A DNA stretch of 39,059 nucleotides from Myxococcota bacterium. GTDB taxonomy: Bacteria > Myxococcota > UBA727 > JAHDBA01. The notes under the pieces were generated by a model. It saw nothing but the letters and a program-made list of their open reading frames with translations. It ran no database searches and had not been told where the DNA came from. Below, one piece after another: positions 27,445 through 35,934 of this stretch; position 1 is the stretch's first letter, and each line of letters opens with the position of its first letter. The position numbers and the translations under genes are program-made. The stretch spans positions 511 through 39,569 of the forward strand of contig JAHDBA010000025.1 of NCBI GenBank assembly GCA_020630615.1, written 5' to 3'.

Positions 27445-28412
27445 AGGAGTGCTCCCTGACGCTTGATCGTACCTTCGGATATAGCACCCCCATAGTCTGC
27501 ATAAAACTCTGTTGCTGATTTATAATGTCTTAACAGGTCGTTCAGCGATGCTCTTCCACCCATGCTTTTCAAGAGCTTGCAGAGTGCGTTGTCTGACAGG
27601 AATATCGGCCCTTCGGGCACCAATGATTCCTTGATGTTCCGGCTCTCAAAATCAAGGAGCCTTGCAATACCGATCTGCGCAAGACCTTCTGAAATCAATT
27701 GATTGGGCACTTCCCCCATTGGGGACTCTTGACGACGCGGATACGTGTATTGGTTATACCCTCGCTGGCTCGCAATCCTTGCGCTATGTGCTGTGCCCGA
27801 CTGATGACGTCCTTCTACGACAAGGAGTCTCTGAGAAAGGTCGACGATATATCGATTTCGCGATACATAAAGCCTTCGATTGGGCTTGGTCCAGGGCGAA
27901 TGCGGAAAAAGTACGAGCCATTGTTCGGGTGTATAGTGGGATAACAACTTGTAGATACGATGCTTCGCCCAGTCTTTTTTTGGCGCAGGATCCGGGAGAA
28001 CAACAATCGTACGTCCGCCTGCATGCAGGGCGGATTGATGCGCGTAAAAGTCTACCCCTTTTGCGCCGCCTGAGATCACGGTAAATCCAGAATGTACAAG
28101 TCGAGGAATATCCCGTGAAATGCACTCAATTGCATAAGCGGAAATTGCTCGAGCACCTACAACCCCGATAGTCTTCATATTTGCAAAGAGCTCAAGGTTA
28201 CCGATTGCCCAGATATTTGATATGCCTCCCCGAACTCTGTTCAGTAATCCGCACCATGCCTTTGAGTCCCGTGCAAGCTTAAGGGCTACACTTTCTAAAT
28301 CTGTATTCGATGACTGAAGTACTTCATTGGGCGGGTTTTGTGCTGCATTCTGAATGGAACACGGGTGTGCTCGAGCAACCAACGATTTATTGAAACTCTT
28401 CTCGTCTTTCAT
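27426..28412 (-). CDS. dprA: DprA/Smf-family DNA-processing protein
   Basis: DprA binds incoming single-stranded DNA during natural transformation and loads RecA. The 328-residue product has the Rossmann-like DprA core: IGVVGARAISAYAIE, then VISGGAKGVDFYAHQSALHAGG, then NRYIVDLSQRLLVVEG and SGTAHSARIASQRGYNQYTYP. The usual PGG in FPGGNR is replaced here by a variant near KPNRRLYVSRNR. A C-terminal winged-helix-like segment is present (LCKLLKSMGGRASLNDLLRH). The pairing with trmFO is common in bacteria; topA, which often sits between them, is absent. Divergent from the cystathionine synthase gene. Confidence 0.85.
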   Translation of the reverse strand: MKDEKSFNKSLVARAHPCSIQNAAQNPPNEVLQSSNTDLESVALKLARDSKAWCGLLNRVRGGISNIWAIGNLELFANMKTIGVVGARAISAYAIECISRDIPRLVHSGFTVISGGAKGVDFYAHQSALHAGGRTIVVLPDPAPKKDWAKHRIYKLLSHYTPEQWLVLFPHSPWTKPNRRLYVSRNRYIVDLSQRLLVVEGRHQSGTAHSARIASQRGYNQYTYPRRQESPMGEVPNQLISEGLAQIGIARLLDFESRNIKESLVPEGPIFLSDNALCKLLKSMGGRASLNDLLRHYKSATEFYADYGGAISEGTIKRQGALLCLKNF

Positions 28413-28518
28413 ACACCTATTGCGAGTGGAGGGTTGCGATTTTGCGTTGATGCGACCAAGAACCCATTCTCTTTTGTGGAAAAGCGCGTAGTCTCGAAGA
28501 GTACACTCGGGAGGCGAT

Positions 28519-29931
28519 ATGTCCTTAACTCAAAATGCAAAAAACAATATTCTTGAAACGATTGGCGAGACACCGATCGTGAAGCTGAATAAGACGGTTC
28601 AGGGCCTTCCCGCAAACATCTATGCAAAGCTTGAGTTCATGAATCCGGGTGGTTCAATTAAAGATCGAATCGCGGTGAACATGATCGATGAGGCCGAAAA
28701 GGCGGGCACGATTCAACCTGGTGGTACAATTATCGAGGCCACAAGCGGAAACACTGGGATGGGACTTGCGCTTGTGGGTGCATCGCGAGGGTACAAGTGT
28801 ATCTTTGTGATGGCCGACAAACAATCTGAGGAAAAGCGCGCTGCCCTCAGAGCTGTCGGTGCCGAAGTGGTGATTTGCCCGACCGCAGTGGAACCCGAGG
28901 ACCCGCGGAGCTACTACTCGGTCGCTGAACGCCTCGCCAAAGACACGCCCAACTCGCTTTATACCCGTCAATATTGGAACCCACACAACCCGGAGACCCA
29001 TTACAAAACGACAGGGCCGGAAATTTGGGAGCAATGTGGCGAAGAACTTGATGTCTTTGTTTGTTCAATCGGCACCGGTGGAACGGTCTCCGGTATCTCG
29101 AAGTATCTCAAGGAAAAGAACCCCAACATTCAAATCGTTGGCGTCGACCCGGTCGGCTCAATCTATTACGACCTCTTCCACACAGGGAAGATGCCACGAG
29201 CACATAGTTATTACGTCGAAGGCATTGGCGAAGACTTCATGCCAGATACAATGGACCTGACAACGATGGATGACATTATCCAGGTGAACGATCGTGAAAG
29301 CTTCGTAATGGCTCGGCGCCTAATTCGTGATGAAGGAATACTCTGTGGTGGCTCTTGCGGCGCAGCTCTCATGGGAGCGATTAAATATGCACGACGTGTC
29401 AAAGATGGTGAACGCCCTCTGAACATTCTTGTTCTTCTACCGGACGGCTCTCGCCCCTACCTTTCCAAGTTTTTGAACGACGAGTGGCTCAAAGATGCAG
29501 GGCTTCTAGCGAAAGAACCGGTACAGGGAAGCGTCTCCGACATTCTGTCGCAACAACAAGCACGCGCGATTCACTCTGCAAACTCTGACGATCCATTGGG
29601 TGTTGTCATTGAGAACATGAAAGAGCACGGCATTTCACAGCTTCCTGTACTCGATGCATCCAACGAGTTGAAAGGTCTTGTTTCCGAAGTTCAGATTCTT
29701 GACGCCCTCGTTAAGGGTGACGTGAACATGAAGACACCTGCTAAGACTATTGCGTCAATGGACAACATTGCGATTGTAAGAAAGGACACTTCGATCTCGG
29801 TACTCACAAACCACTTTGCAGAAGGTAAAACAGCCGTGATTCTGGACAGCGATTCTGTCGCCGGCGTTCTCACAAAAATTGATTTGATTGAGCACATGAC
29901 GCATGAGATGCGGCTGCTTGATGCGGTTTAG
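28519..29931 (+). CDS. cystathionine beta-synthase
   Basis: 470 residues. This PLP enzyme of fold type II condenses serine with homocysteine to cystathionine, or makes cysteine from an activated serine. Seen are the PLP lysine in GGSIKDR (K48), the substrate loop TSGNTG (75-80), the phosphate-binding GTGGT (185-189), and SCGAA near residue 276. Two CBS domains follow at about 340-465, as in many bacterial cystathionine beta-synthases; they usually bind adenosyl ligands. There is no haem-binding N-terminus. GGGAGG precedes the ATG. Cysteine synthase is the alternative, but the CBS pair and length favour this call. Confidence 0.92.
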   Translation: MSLTQNAKNNILETIGETPIVKLNKTVQGLPANIYAKLEFMNPGGSIKDRIAVNMIDEAEKAGTIQPGGTIIEATSGNTGMGLALVGASRGYKCIFVMADKQSEEKRAALRAVGAEVVICPTAVEPEDPRSYYSVAERLAKDTPNSLYTRQYWNPHNPETHYKTTGPEIWEQCGEELDVFVCSIGTGGTVSGISKYLKEKNPNIQIVGVDPVGSIYYDLFHTGKMPRAHSYYVEGIGEDFMPDTMDLTTMDDIIQVNDRESFVMARRLIRDEGILCGGSCGAALMGAIKYARRVKDGERPLNILVLLPDGSRPYLSKFLNDEWLKDAGLLAKEPVQGSVSDILSQQQARAIHSANSDDPLGVVIENMKEHGISQLPVLDASNELKGLVSEVQILDALVKGDVNMKTPAKTIASMDNIAIVRKDTSISVLTNHFAEGKTAVILDSDSVAGVLTKIDLIEHMTHEMRLLDAV

Positions 29932-30083
29932 AAAACGTGTCCAAAAGGCGTGTGCAACGTTCCCGGGAACATCAAAACATATGTTGATTTTGAGTTGCTA
30001 TGCCACACCAATCTAGGCTTCATGCACGGAAGATTGTAGTTTTAGGGAGCACCGGCTAAATCGAATAGTCAACAAAGTAAACG
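29932..30083. other. gap behind cystathionine synthase gene
   Basis: No gene is seen. A 12-bp perfect palindrome, GTTCCCGGGAAC, lies at 29959-29970. Base composition drops after it, marking the left edge of the accessory region. Confidence 0.4.
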
Positions 30084-30315
30084 AAACCCAAATTCAAGTC
30101 ACCAGTGCAATTTGTGTTTTGAACATCACCTTAGAAGAGGTTAACCATGCCAAACACTTCATTAGTGTTTTGTTTACCGTTTCAGTGATTTTGCTCAAGT
30201 CGCTTTATATTACCCCCTTCAAACAAGTGCCATTTGGGAGCTAACGTCTCAAGATTGCAATCTTTCCTTCGCTCAACCCACGTTGATAGGGTTTACCTGC
30301 ATTAGAAGAATACGC
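30084..30315 (-). mobile_element. truncated IS30-family relic (transposase 3' end)
   Basis: The sequence aligns over about 230 bp with the 3' end of the intact element at 36495-36725, including the end-repeat stretch CCCAAATTCAAGTCACCAG and the block AACGTCTCAAGATTGCAATC shared base for base. The coding frame is broken. Just inside the end it reads TTTACCGTTTCAGTGATTTTGC where the intact copy has a different sequence, so the relic derives from a related, not identical, element. No right end is adjacent to it. Confidence 0.8.
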
Positions 30316-30376
30316 GATGGTCGAGTTTACCATTATGAAACTATGGAAGATCCGTTACTGCATTAACACCTTTAAC

Positions 30377-30607
30377 TCAGATGGCTTGTAAGGATTCCTC
30401 AGAGTACCGCTTGGAGTATTCCTTGCCATTGATGCTTATTCTGTAATAGTTGCACCCATCTTTGGAGTGATAAAATCTAAAACAAATCTCACCTTTTCGT
30501 TCAGTCTTAACTGATTTATTCTTCACCGTTTTGACAGTCTGTCCAAGCGAAAACCTAAAGCTTTCTCTCTTCTCTTTATTCTTTTTTTGCTTCCGCTTTC
30601 TGCTCAT
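30377..30607 (-). CDS. small basic protein, unknown function
   Basis: 76 residues with a very basic N-terminus (MSRKRKQKKNKEKRE), then FSLGQTVKTVKNKSVKTERKGEICF and YYRISINGKEYSKRYSEESLQAI. The second half looks like a small beta-barrel of the SH3/KOW type, with LGQTV, KGEI and NGKEYS strands and a closing helix. GGGGA lies upstream of the ATG. The gene sits between two IS30-family relics and may be a passenger carried by them. Nucleic-acid binding is a guess from charge and fold pattern. Confidence 0.5.
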   Translation of the reverse strand: MSRKRKQKKNKEKRESFRFSLGQTVKTVKNKSVKTERKGEICFRFYHSKDGCNYYRISINGKEYSKRYSEESLQAI

Positions 30608-30611
30608 ATGT

Positions 30612-30822
30612 TCCCCATGTTCAGTTCACCAGTCCAGTTCGGGTTTCAAACATGACTTCGTAAGGTGTTAACCATCCCAAACACTTCACTGTTGTTTTTG
30701 TGTACCGTTTCGGTAATTTTGCGCAAGGTGCTTTGCGTTACCTTTGTTCGGGGAAGTACTTGAAAAGGTATCACTTTTGATTATTCAAATTCTAAATTGC
30801 AATGGCTGTTGGAATTCGGGGA
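30612..30822. mobile_element. internally deleted IS30-family copy (MITE-like)
   Basis: About 211 bp join both outer ends of the IS30-family element. The left half matches the transposase 3' end (TTCGGGTTTCAAACATGACT, then GTTAACCATCCCAAACACTT). The right half matches the upstream end (GGGGAAGTACTTGAAAAGGT, then ATTCTAAATTGCA). The junction lies near 30745. Almost all of the transposase gene is missing while both terminal regions are kept, so the copy could be mobilised by an intact transposase. Confidence 0.8.
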
Positions 30823-31099
30823 TATCGGTTGAGAGGGAATTGGGCGTTTATAAACAAAACAGTCGTATTGTTAATCGGCGTTCTTGTGCCTTTGCAGTGA
30901 AAAGTGTTTGCGTTACAGACCTTTAGACTCCAGAAAGTTTTCGGCTCTTCGCGTCTTCCATTTCTGAGTTGGCTCTATACATTCCCAATGGGTTATTGTG
31001 CATTTTGTGTTGGGTTGTTGATTTTTACCCTGTGAGTTTGTTAAACTCGGGAAAGAAAGCCAATGTTGTAAGTGGGGCAAGTTTGGTGAACCAGGGTAA
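30823..31099. other. non-coding stretch
   Basis: No supported gene. Short open frames on both strands lack ribosome sites and recognisable content. It probably holds the promoter of the gene starting at 31100. Confidence 0.4.
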
Positions 31100-31504
31100 A
31101 TGGCGTTAACCGTTACAGATATAACTTGGTACGATAAGATCTCACAACAAGGGACATTAAATGTCCAGGTAGAGAAAGTTGAAACTGACCTTTTCTGTTT
31201 CCATGAAGGGTTGAAGCCCAAACTGAATGAACCAATAGAACGTTATGAATTCTCATATTTGGATTTAGAATATGAATCAGTAAATGACTTGTTTGATGAC
31301 GTGGAAAAATACGAAAAAAGAATTACACAGATCAATGGATGGGATTATTCCATTGTGGGTCAAGTTCTGAGTCTTGACGCAGATGATTTAGTTGTCGACT
31401 GTGGGATACTATTACCCTTGTCCAACATTACTTCGGATGAAGGTGTCATAGGGAAGTGGGTGACTTTTAAGATTGTGAGATCAGAATTAGATCTTGACGG
31501 TTAA
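31100..31504 (+). CDS. small acidic protein, unknown function
   Basis: 134 residues, acidic, no signal peptide and no membrane segment. CAGGG lies just before the ATG. The C-terminal half, GWDYSIVGQVLSLDADDLVVDCGILLPL then GVIGKWVTFKIVRSELD, reads as a compact beta-rich domain. I do not recognise the family. Size, acidity and placement among mobile-element relics resemble immunity proteins of polymorphic toxins, but no toxin gene is adjacent. AT-rich compared with the core genes, which suggests transfer. Confidence 0.6.
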   Translation: MALTVTDITWYDKISQQGTLNVQVEKVETDLFCFHEGLKPKLNEPIERYEFSYLDLEYESVNDLFDDVEKYEKRITQINGWDYSIVGQVLSLDADDLVVDCGILLPLSNITSDEGVIGKWVTFKIVRSELDLDG

Positions 31505-31535
31505 CTTTTCTCTCTTTCTCTCTTTCTCTCCTCCC
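31505..31535 (+). repeat. pyrimidine tract (CTTT repeats)
   Basis: A run of only C and T, with TTTCTC repeated three times, directly behind the stop codon of the preceding gene. It is prone to slippage and may influence transcription ending. Confidence 0.7.
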
Positions 31536-31630
31536 GAAGGCCCCTTACCTTTTTAAAAATCTGCGAGTCTTGAGTCAAACTCCTCCTTTGGCCTTCGCAT
31601 CGTTATTGATGGTGTTTGCAAGGAGGATTG

Positions 31631-31764
31631 ATGGCTACACTTCCACGCTGTGTTGAGGCGGGTAAAACCTATAGGGTTACTCGAAGGACGTCGGAGCGTC
31701 GCTTTTTTTAAAGCTGGATAAAAAAAGAAAACACACCATCTACACGCCCGATTCAACGACATGA
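31631..31764 (+). pseudogene. REP-associated (Y1) transposase, 5' fragment
   Basis: A strong AAGGAGG site precedes an ATG followed by 26 codons: MATLPRCVEAGKTYRV then TRRTSERRFF and a stop. This opening resembles the start of Y1/REP-associated tyrosine transposases (LPR...G.TY..TRR..QR.F). The stop arises at a run of seven Ts; with one more T the frame would go on as LKLDKKRKHT to 31764. The catalytic HUH and Tyr parts are absent, so this is a truncated remnant. The match is short and from memory. Confidence 0.4.
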
Positions 31765-31798
31765 ATACATCTTTGAGCTTATCCACTACTTTATTCTT

Positions 31799-32245
31799 CT
31801 ACTCTATCCAATCTTCAGTGTCTCTATGTCGATCAAGTCCTACGGTTTTGAACTCATCTTGGCTTTCACTTCTTATCACACCTAATTTGCCGAGAATCTC
31901 ATTCAATGTGCCATGCTCGATGCCTCTCACAAATTCTCGAATTCCATTTTTCCATATCAATCCAGCATGACCACCGTGACCTCCAAAAAAATCTGATTCG
32001 ACATAGGCCAATGTGGCGTTGCCAATTAACTTAAGAACTTTACTCTCTAAATTGTGACTCAAAAACGAAAATGGAGCAATTTTAGTACTTTTTACCATTT
32101 GATTAATCTCATCGAAAAGTTCATCCGTAACCGAAATCATTGAGATCTCGTCATTTAAATCGACTAATATTGCGTAAGCGTACTTACTTATAATGGGAAC
32201 CAAACTCTCTTTCGTTCCGATAAATGCTTTTAAACGATATCCCAT
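31799..32245 (-). CDS. conserved-looking small protein, unknown function
   Basis: 148 residues with AAGGA upstream of the ATG. The sequence has a well-structured look: MGYRLKAFIGTKESL, then ISVTDELFDEIN, then NATLAYVESDFFGGHGGHAGLIW, and a C-terminus DEFKTVGLDRHRDTEDW. I recall small hypothetical proteins with this pattern in other proteobacteria, but know no function for them. The Gly/His-rich FFGGHGGHAG and the terminal RHRDTEDW are the best candidate functional sites. The ATG lies directly beside the IS3 relic, and the gene may have been part of a larger locus now lost. Confidence 0.65.
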   Translation of the reverse strand: MGYRLKAFIGTKESLVPIISKYAYAILVDLNDEISMISVTDELFDEINQMVKSTKIAPFSFLSHNLESKVLKLIGNATLAYVESDFFGGHGGHAGLIWKNGIREFVRGIEHGTLNEILGKLGVIRSESQDEFKTVGLDRHRDTEDWIE

Positions 32246-32323
32246 TGGTTGTCCTTAACCTTGCTCGCGAAAGTGGAAGTCTAATTGTTTGTTTCGCGCC
32301 CAAAAACGCTGCTTGTCTTTCTC

Positions 32324-32980
32324 CTACCACATCGTCCGCTCAGACACCATCGTGCTTCCCATACACGAGCTCGAATGTCGTCCGAAACAGTTGTGAGAAG
32401 TCTCAATTCAAAGCGTCAGCGCGAGTTTCGTCTCGGTCTTCCCGCGAACCGGCTCTCGGTATAGATGTTCGATTGTTAACGTCCCCAAGAAGCTTTCCAT
32501 CATTGCGTTCTCCCTGCAATTTGCCCGATGAGATATTTTTATTTGAATATCGTCGGATTTAAGCTGCTTGCGATATTCCTTTCAAGCATACTGCATGCCT
32601 CGGTCCGAATGATGAAGAAGCGACGGTCCTGGACAGCTACTTGAAAGAGCCATTGGTAACGCCTCCTCACAAAGCGATGTCCCACGTGCTCATCGATCCA
32701 CATAGAGAACAATCCTACGCGAGTACACATTTAGGATTGCGGTCAAATACAGAAAGTCATCGTTGGTATGAATATACATAATATTCATAAACCAAAACCC
32801 ATCCAATTCTTAAGCATCAAACGCTCGCTCAACGTTGTTTGGCGCAATCCCCAACTCATGGTCGGAATCCGTTGTGGCCAGGTATGAAGGGGGGCTCGAA
32901 GCACTTAGACCAAGCTTTTGCATCCGACGAGCAACCGTTGCTCGCGACACACTAAAGCTAGCCTTGACCATTTTTGTATG
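32324..32980 (-). pseudogene. IS3-family transposase orfB, several stops
   Basis: One reading frame carries a recognisable IS3 OrfB integrase core with four internal stops. In order: SRATVARRMQKLGLS, YLATTDSDHELGIAPNNVERAF, a stop, then DDFLYLTAILNVYSRRIV, a stop, PSLLHHSDRGMQYA, a stop, ISHRANCRENAMMESFLGTL, and finally a stop after KTETKLALTL. The second catalytic Asp (HSDRG) and the Glu (MMESF) remain; the first Asp, expected in W.xDITYI, reads FMNIMYI, so it is Asn. Long decay is evident. Confidence 0.8.
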
Positions 32981-33202
32981 GATTGTTGGCGACGCGTCAT
33001 GGCCTTAAGCCGACCCTGCTGTGCAAATCGAAGCACGCGATGACCGAGCTAGCAAATGGAGTTTTGAAGCACGGTGAGAAAGTCTATTCGGAGAGAGACG
33101 TGAGAGTTTTAAAAGAGTGTGTCACGAGCCTTGGAAAAGCATTAGCCTACTTGACTTTAACCATGAGATCTTCGGAGAAGCGGTGCGTATTGGTGTAAAA
33201 AA

Positions 33203-33529
33203 ATGCTGAGTGCATTGAACTGGCGCCCGAGTTCATCTCCTGGCCGCGAGCTGGACATGACTGCCACCGCGCAAGCCTTGGAGGCATCCAGACAATATTC
33301 AGGTGCTCTTACCACACGAGGCCAGAAGGTAGTTATACGCTCCGAAAACGGCTCTGATTTCAATGCTTTTTGTCTAAGAAACTGGCTTGAATCACAAGAG
33401 ACTCATGAGGTTTTACAATCAAGAGAGCCTATAATGAAGATATTGATGTTCAGGGTTGACCTATTGAACGCAATAAGAATTTACTACACTCGAATGGTAA
33501 CGACTGACTTAGCAAGCGGACCGAAATAA
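33203..33529 (+). pseudogene. second integrase-core transposase fragment
   Basis: An open frame on the plus strand carries GRELDMTATAQALEASRQYS, then TTRGQKVVIRSENGSDFNA and RNWLESQE. This resembles the central part of an IS3-family integrase core, where RSDNG precedes the third catalytic residue. The N-terminal and C-terminal parts are missing, and the preceding frame (32974-33198) may be another piece. It is on the strand opposite to the orfB relic, so it belongs to a different element. Confidence 0.4.
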
Positions 33530-33572
33530 GGCGGGCACCGGCCACCATAAAGCTCCAGGGGCGTTGACGGAT

Positions 33573-34665
33573 TCAGATCGACGCCACGTCGCCAAGGCAA
33601 CCGTGATATGCACAGCAGACCGCGGCGTCGGTCTCCGCAGGAATATGGCTTTTCACAATGACTAAAGCATCTGCTGGTGTCTTTACTTCGTAAGTTTCAA
33701 GCTCACCAGAGTGCGCAGAAGGTACTAAAACTTTGAACAATCCGTTGTTTCGACGTGCAAGTGTTGGAAAGTTTCCTTTAAAAGGAAATAAAACGCAGTT
33801 GCTTAAGCTGAGGCTCGACAAGCTTGACGTCGGAGAAAGCCTACCCAACACAGGATCTTTGCGTGCAAGCAAAACATATTCGCGCAGCGAGTCGTGTAAA
33901 GTCGAATACGCATAACTCATCCATCGGGAGGCAACCGTTTGTAACGATTTTGCTTTCTGTTTAAAGACCCCTGTGAGTTGACTAACAAATACTTCTGATT
34001 CGACGGCATCGCAAAGCCATAGGGTTATTACTTGGTGAAGATGAGCTGGGTCCTCGACTAGCATTTTTGCAGTGAATTGGCTTGCAAAATACGTAGAGTC
34101 GCCCAGAGGGCGGGAGCATCATATGGATAGAGCGCTCGGTAGAAGAGAGCGACCAGCTCACAAAATGTTGTGATTTTGAGTGTTGATGTCTTGAAATCAA
34201 GGCGTAAAGATTTCGAGACAACAGTGAATCGACCTCTTCTGACGTAAATCGATGATGCCCATTGAAAATATTGCCACGAAAATCTGGTTCAACATCAAGA
34301 TTTCTTCCAGCAAGAATACAGCACCTCGCCCCGATTTCCTCGTTCGGGATCAGTTCCTCCACCGCGGAGATCGCATCAGTTGCAGTATGATACACGCCCA
34401 TGTTGAGCGTCTCGTGGTTACGAGCATGATCATTTACAAGATAGTGTTCATCTTGCTTGCAGATAGAGAATGGAAACATGGTACCTGACTTATGAATCGT
34501 GCGGCGCAGTCTCAGTGTTCGGTGAGCTACGACTGGATAAAACTTTGATACCCTAGCGCTCGCATGTGCTGCTCGGATAAGCTCACGTAGTGACTCACAT
34601 TTAGTTTGTTGCGTGTGAACATGCCATGTCGCGTCAGTGCTTTGGCCCCGTGTGTTTCTTGTCAT
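33573..34665 (-). pseudogene. frameshifted gene, unknown function
   Basis: Two overlapping frames appear to be one gene of about 360 residues. The first runs from 34665 and reads to LPPSGRLYVF; beyond a four-base A run (34086-34089, T on the coding strand) its frame turns into low-quality sequence. Removing one base there continues as FASQFTAKMLVEDPAHLHQ into the second frame, which ends at 33573. A start at the ATG near 34479 (MFPFSICKQDEHYLV) is an alternative. I recognise no domain. A pseudogene caused by slippage is likely; a sequencing error at the homopolymer is possible. Confidence 0.5.
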
Positions 34666-35197
34666 AAGAACCTGTTAGAAACTTCGATTTTACAATCAGT
34701 TTCGCCCCCCACCTAAATTTAGCCAATCATTCACAGCGAGTGTAGCTGATCTGAAAATTGCCAGACATCATCTTCGCACCTTGAGACGATGCGATCGGCA
34801 GTTTAAACTCGCAATCACATCCTTAAGACAATGACCTGACGCATTTCATCAGTAAGATCGGGTTGGCGATCGCTCTTAATCTTTACGAGGCTCGGGTAAA
34901 ACATCTCGCCCGAAACTTTCTAAGTCTTCCGCCCGTATCCCGCAACTAACACGTAAAGTCGTCCCTCTGCAACTCTATTTTTCGAGGTTAAAGTGATCAT
35001 TGGGAAGTACCTTTTCTATCGAGAACACGAAATATGACACGTCCGCCATATCCCTACCCGACGTGAAATTCGGACAAGTTCAAATAGCCTGCAAATTCGA
35101 TGGCGTGTTTCGTTTCTTGAACCATGATTTAATCATGCTAGAACTTCTGAGTTTTCAAGCACACTTAGATTAGGTTTTAATCTCCAAACGTCAGCCA
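34666..35197. other. 532-bp stretch with no supported gene
   Basis: I see no reading frame with a ribosome site, no RNA gene and no clear repeat. Stop codons are frequent in all frames. It is probably decayed mobile or accessory DNA. Confidence 0.5.
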
Positions 35198-35410
35198 TTA
35201 ACTTTTGTTGAGGGCCAGTGGCGTACTACTAAGTCTGGCAAGAACTGCTTTGTCGACAATGGACTCGGGAAGATCCATCTTGAGCCATTTGTTGAGGGTC
35301 GCGAGGCTGATCTCGTGCTGCTTTGCAAACCAGGATTTGCTCACATCCGAGCGTTTAAACTGTGCGACAATACTCGCTTTCACGCTGTCTGTGTATTGTT
35401 TCTATGCCAT
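35198..35410 (-). pseudogene. IS3-type orfA relic with stop at codon 3
   Basis: From the ATG at 35410 the frame reads M-A-stop, then KQYTDSVKASIVAQFKRSDV, then SKSWFAKQHEISLATLNKWLK, and ends at 35198. This is the helix-turn-helix OrfA type, whose usual start is MAKKQYTDSFKA; the TAG probably replaces a Lys AAG. No matching orfB follows it, so only the first gene of the element is left. Confidence 0.6.
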
Positions 35411-35934
35411 AGGCCCATGACCCTCGATCGAAAAAATAGGTCAATAGGACGTCCACTTTTTTGAGAAGGGTCACTTTCAAAAACATAAAGCACCTTCCCC
35501 AAACCTTCGACGTATTCGCAGTAGGACTTAAGTGCATTAATCGTTTGATTTAATGTGAGTCGTGGTCGCCCAGCCTTGTGAATTTCAAGCATATCGTGTT
35601 CAATATCTTTCGCGCATGATTCGAAAGGTTTAGCTCTGGTGCTCAAAGAATATATAGGGTTATTAAATCAACACAGGTTTTTATGGTCTGTAGATTTAAC
35701 CTCTTCGAATCATGCGATCCACCACCTTGATGGGTACAACGATTCTGTAAACTGTTGTTGTCTTACAGATCTCGATCTGATTGTGTTCGTTATGCCGCAT
35801 ATAAACGATGCGTCCGAAGCGTCATTTATTTGCACACGCAAATATTGTTTATATCATCGATCGCGAATATGCTTCCTGAAGGACCGTATACATGTAATTG
35901 TTCATATAAACGATGTGTGTTTAATGAGGTTGAA
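35411..35934. other. gap with a broken frame and a 13-bp direct repeat
   Basis: A minus-strand frame (from 35646) encodes KAGRPRLTLNQTINALKSYC and LGKVLYVFESDPSQKSGRPI, which looks protein-like but is unrecognised and is cut off at the orfA relic. The 13-mer CATATAAACGATG occurs at 35798-35810 and again at 35903-35915, the second 20 bp upstream of the next gene's start. Confidence 0.4.

Noticed and set aside
30744..31221. Short frames between the MITE-like copy and the gene at 31100
   Set aside because: They lie in or next to IS-derived sequence or are antisense to the gene at 31100, without ribosome sites.
31553..31786. 77-residue minus-strand frame
   Set aside because: It is antisense to the transposase fragment with the strong ribosome site and shows no recognisable domain.
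32224..32562. 112-residue plus-strand frame
   Set aside because: It is antisense to the IS3 orfB pseudogene and overlaps the start of the gene at 32245.
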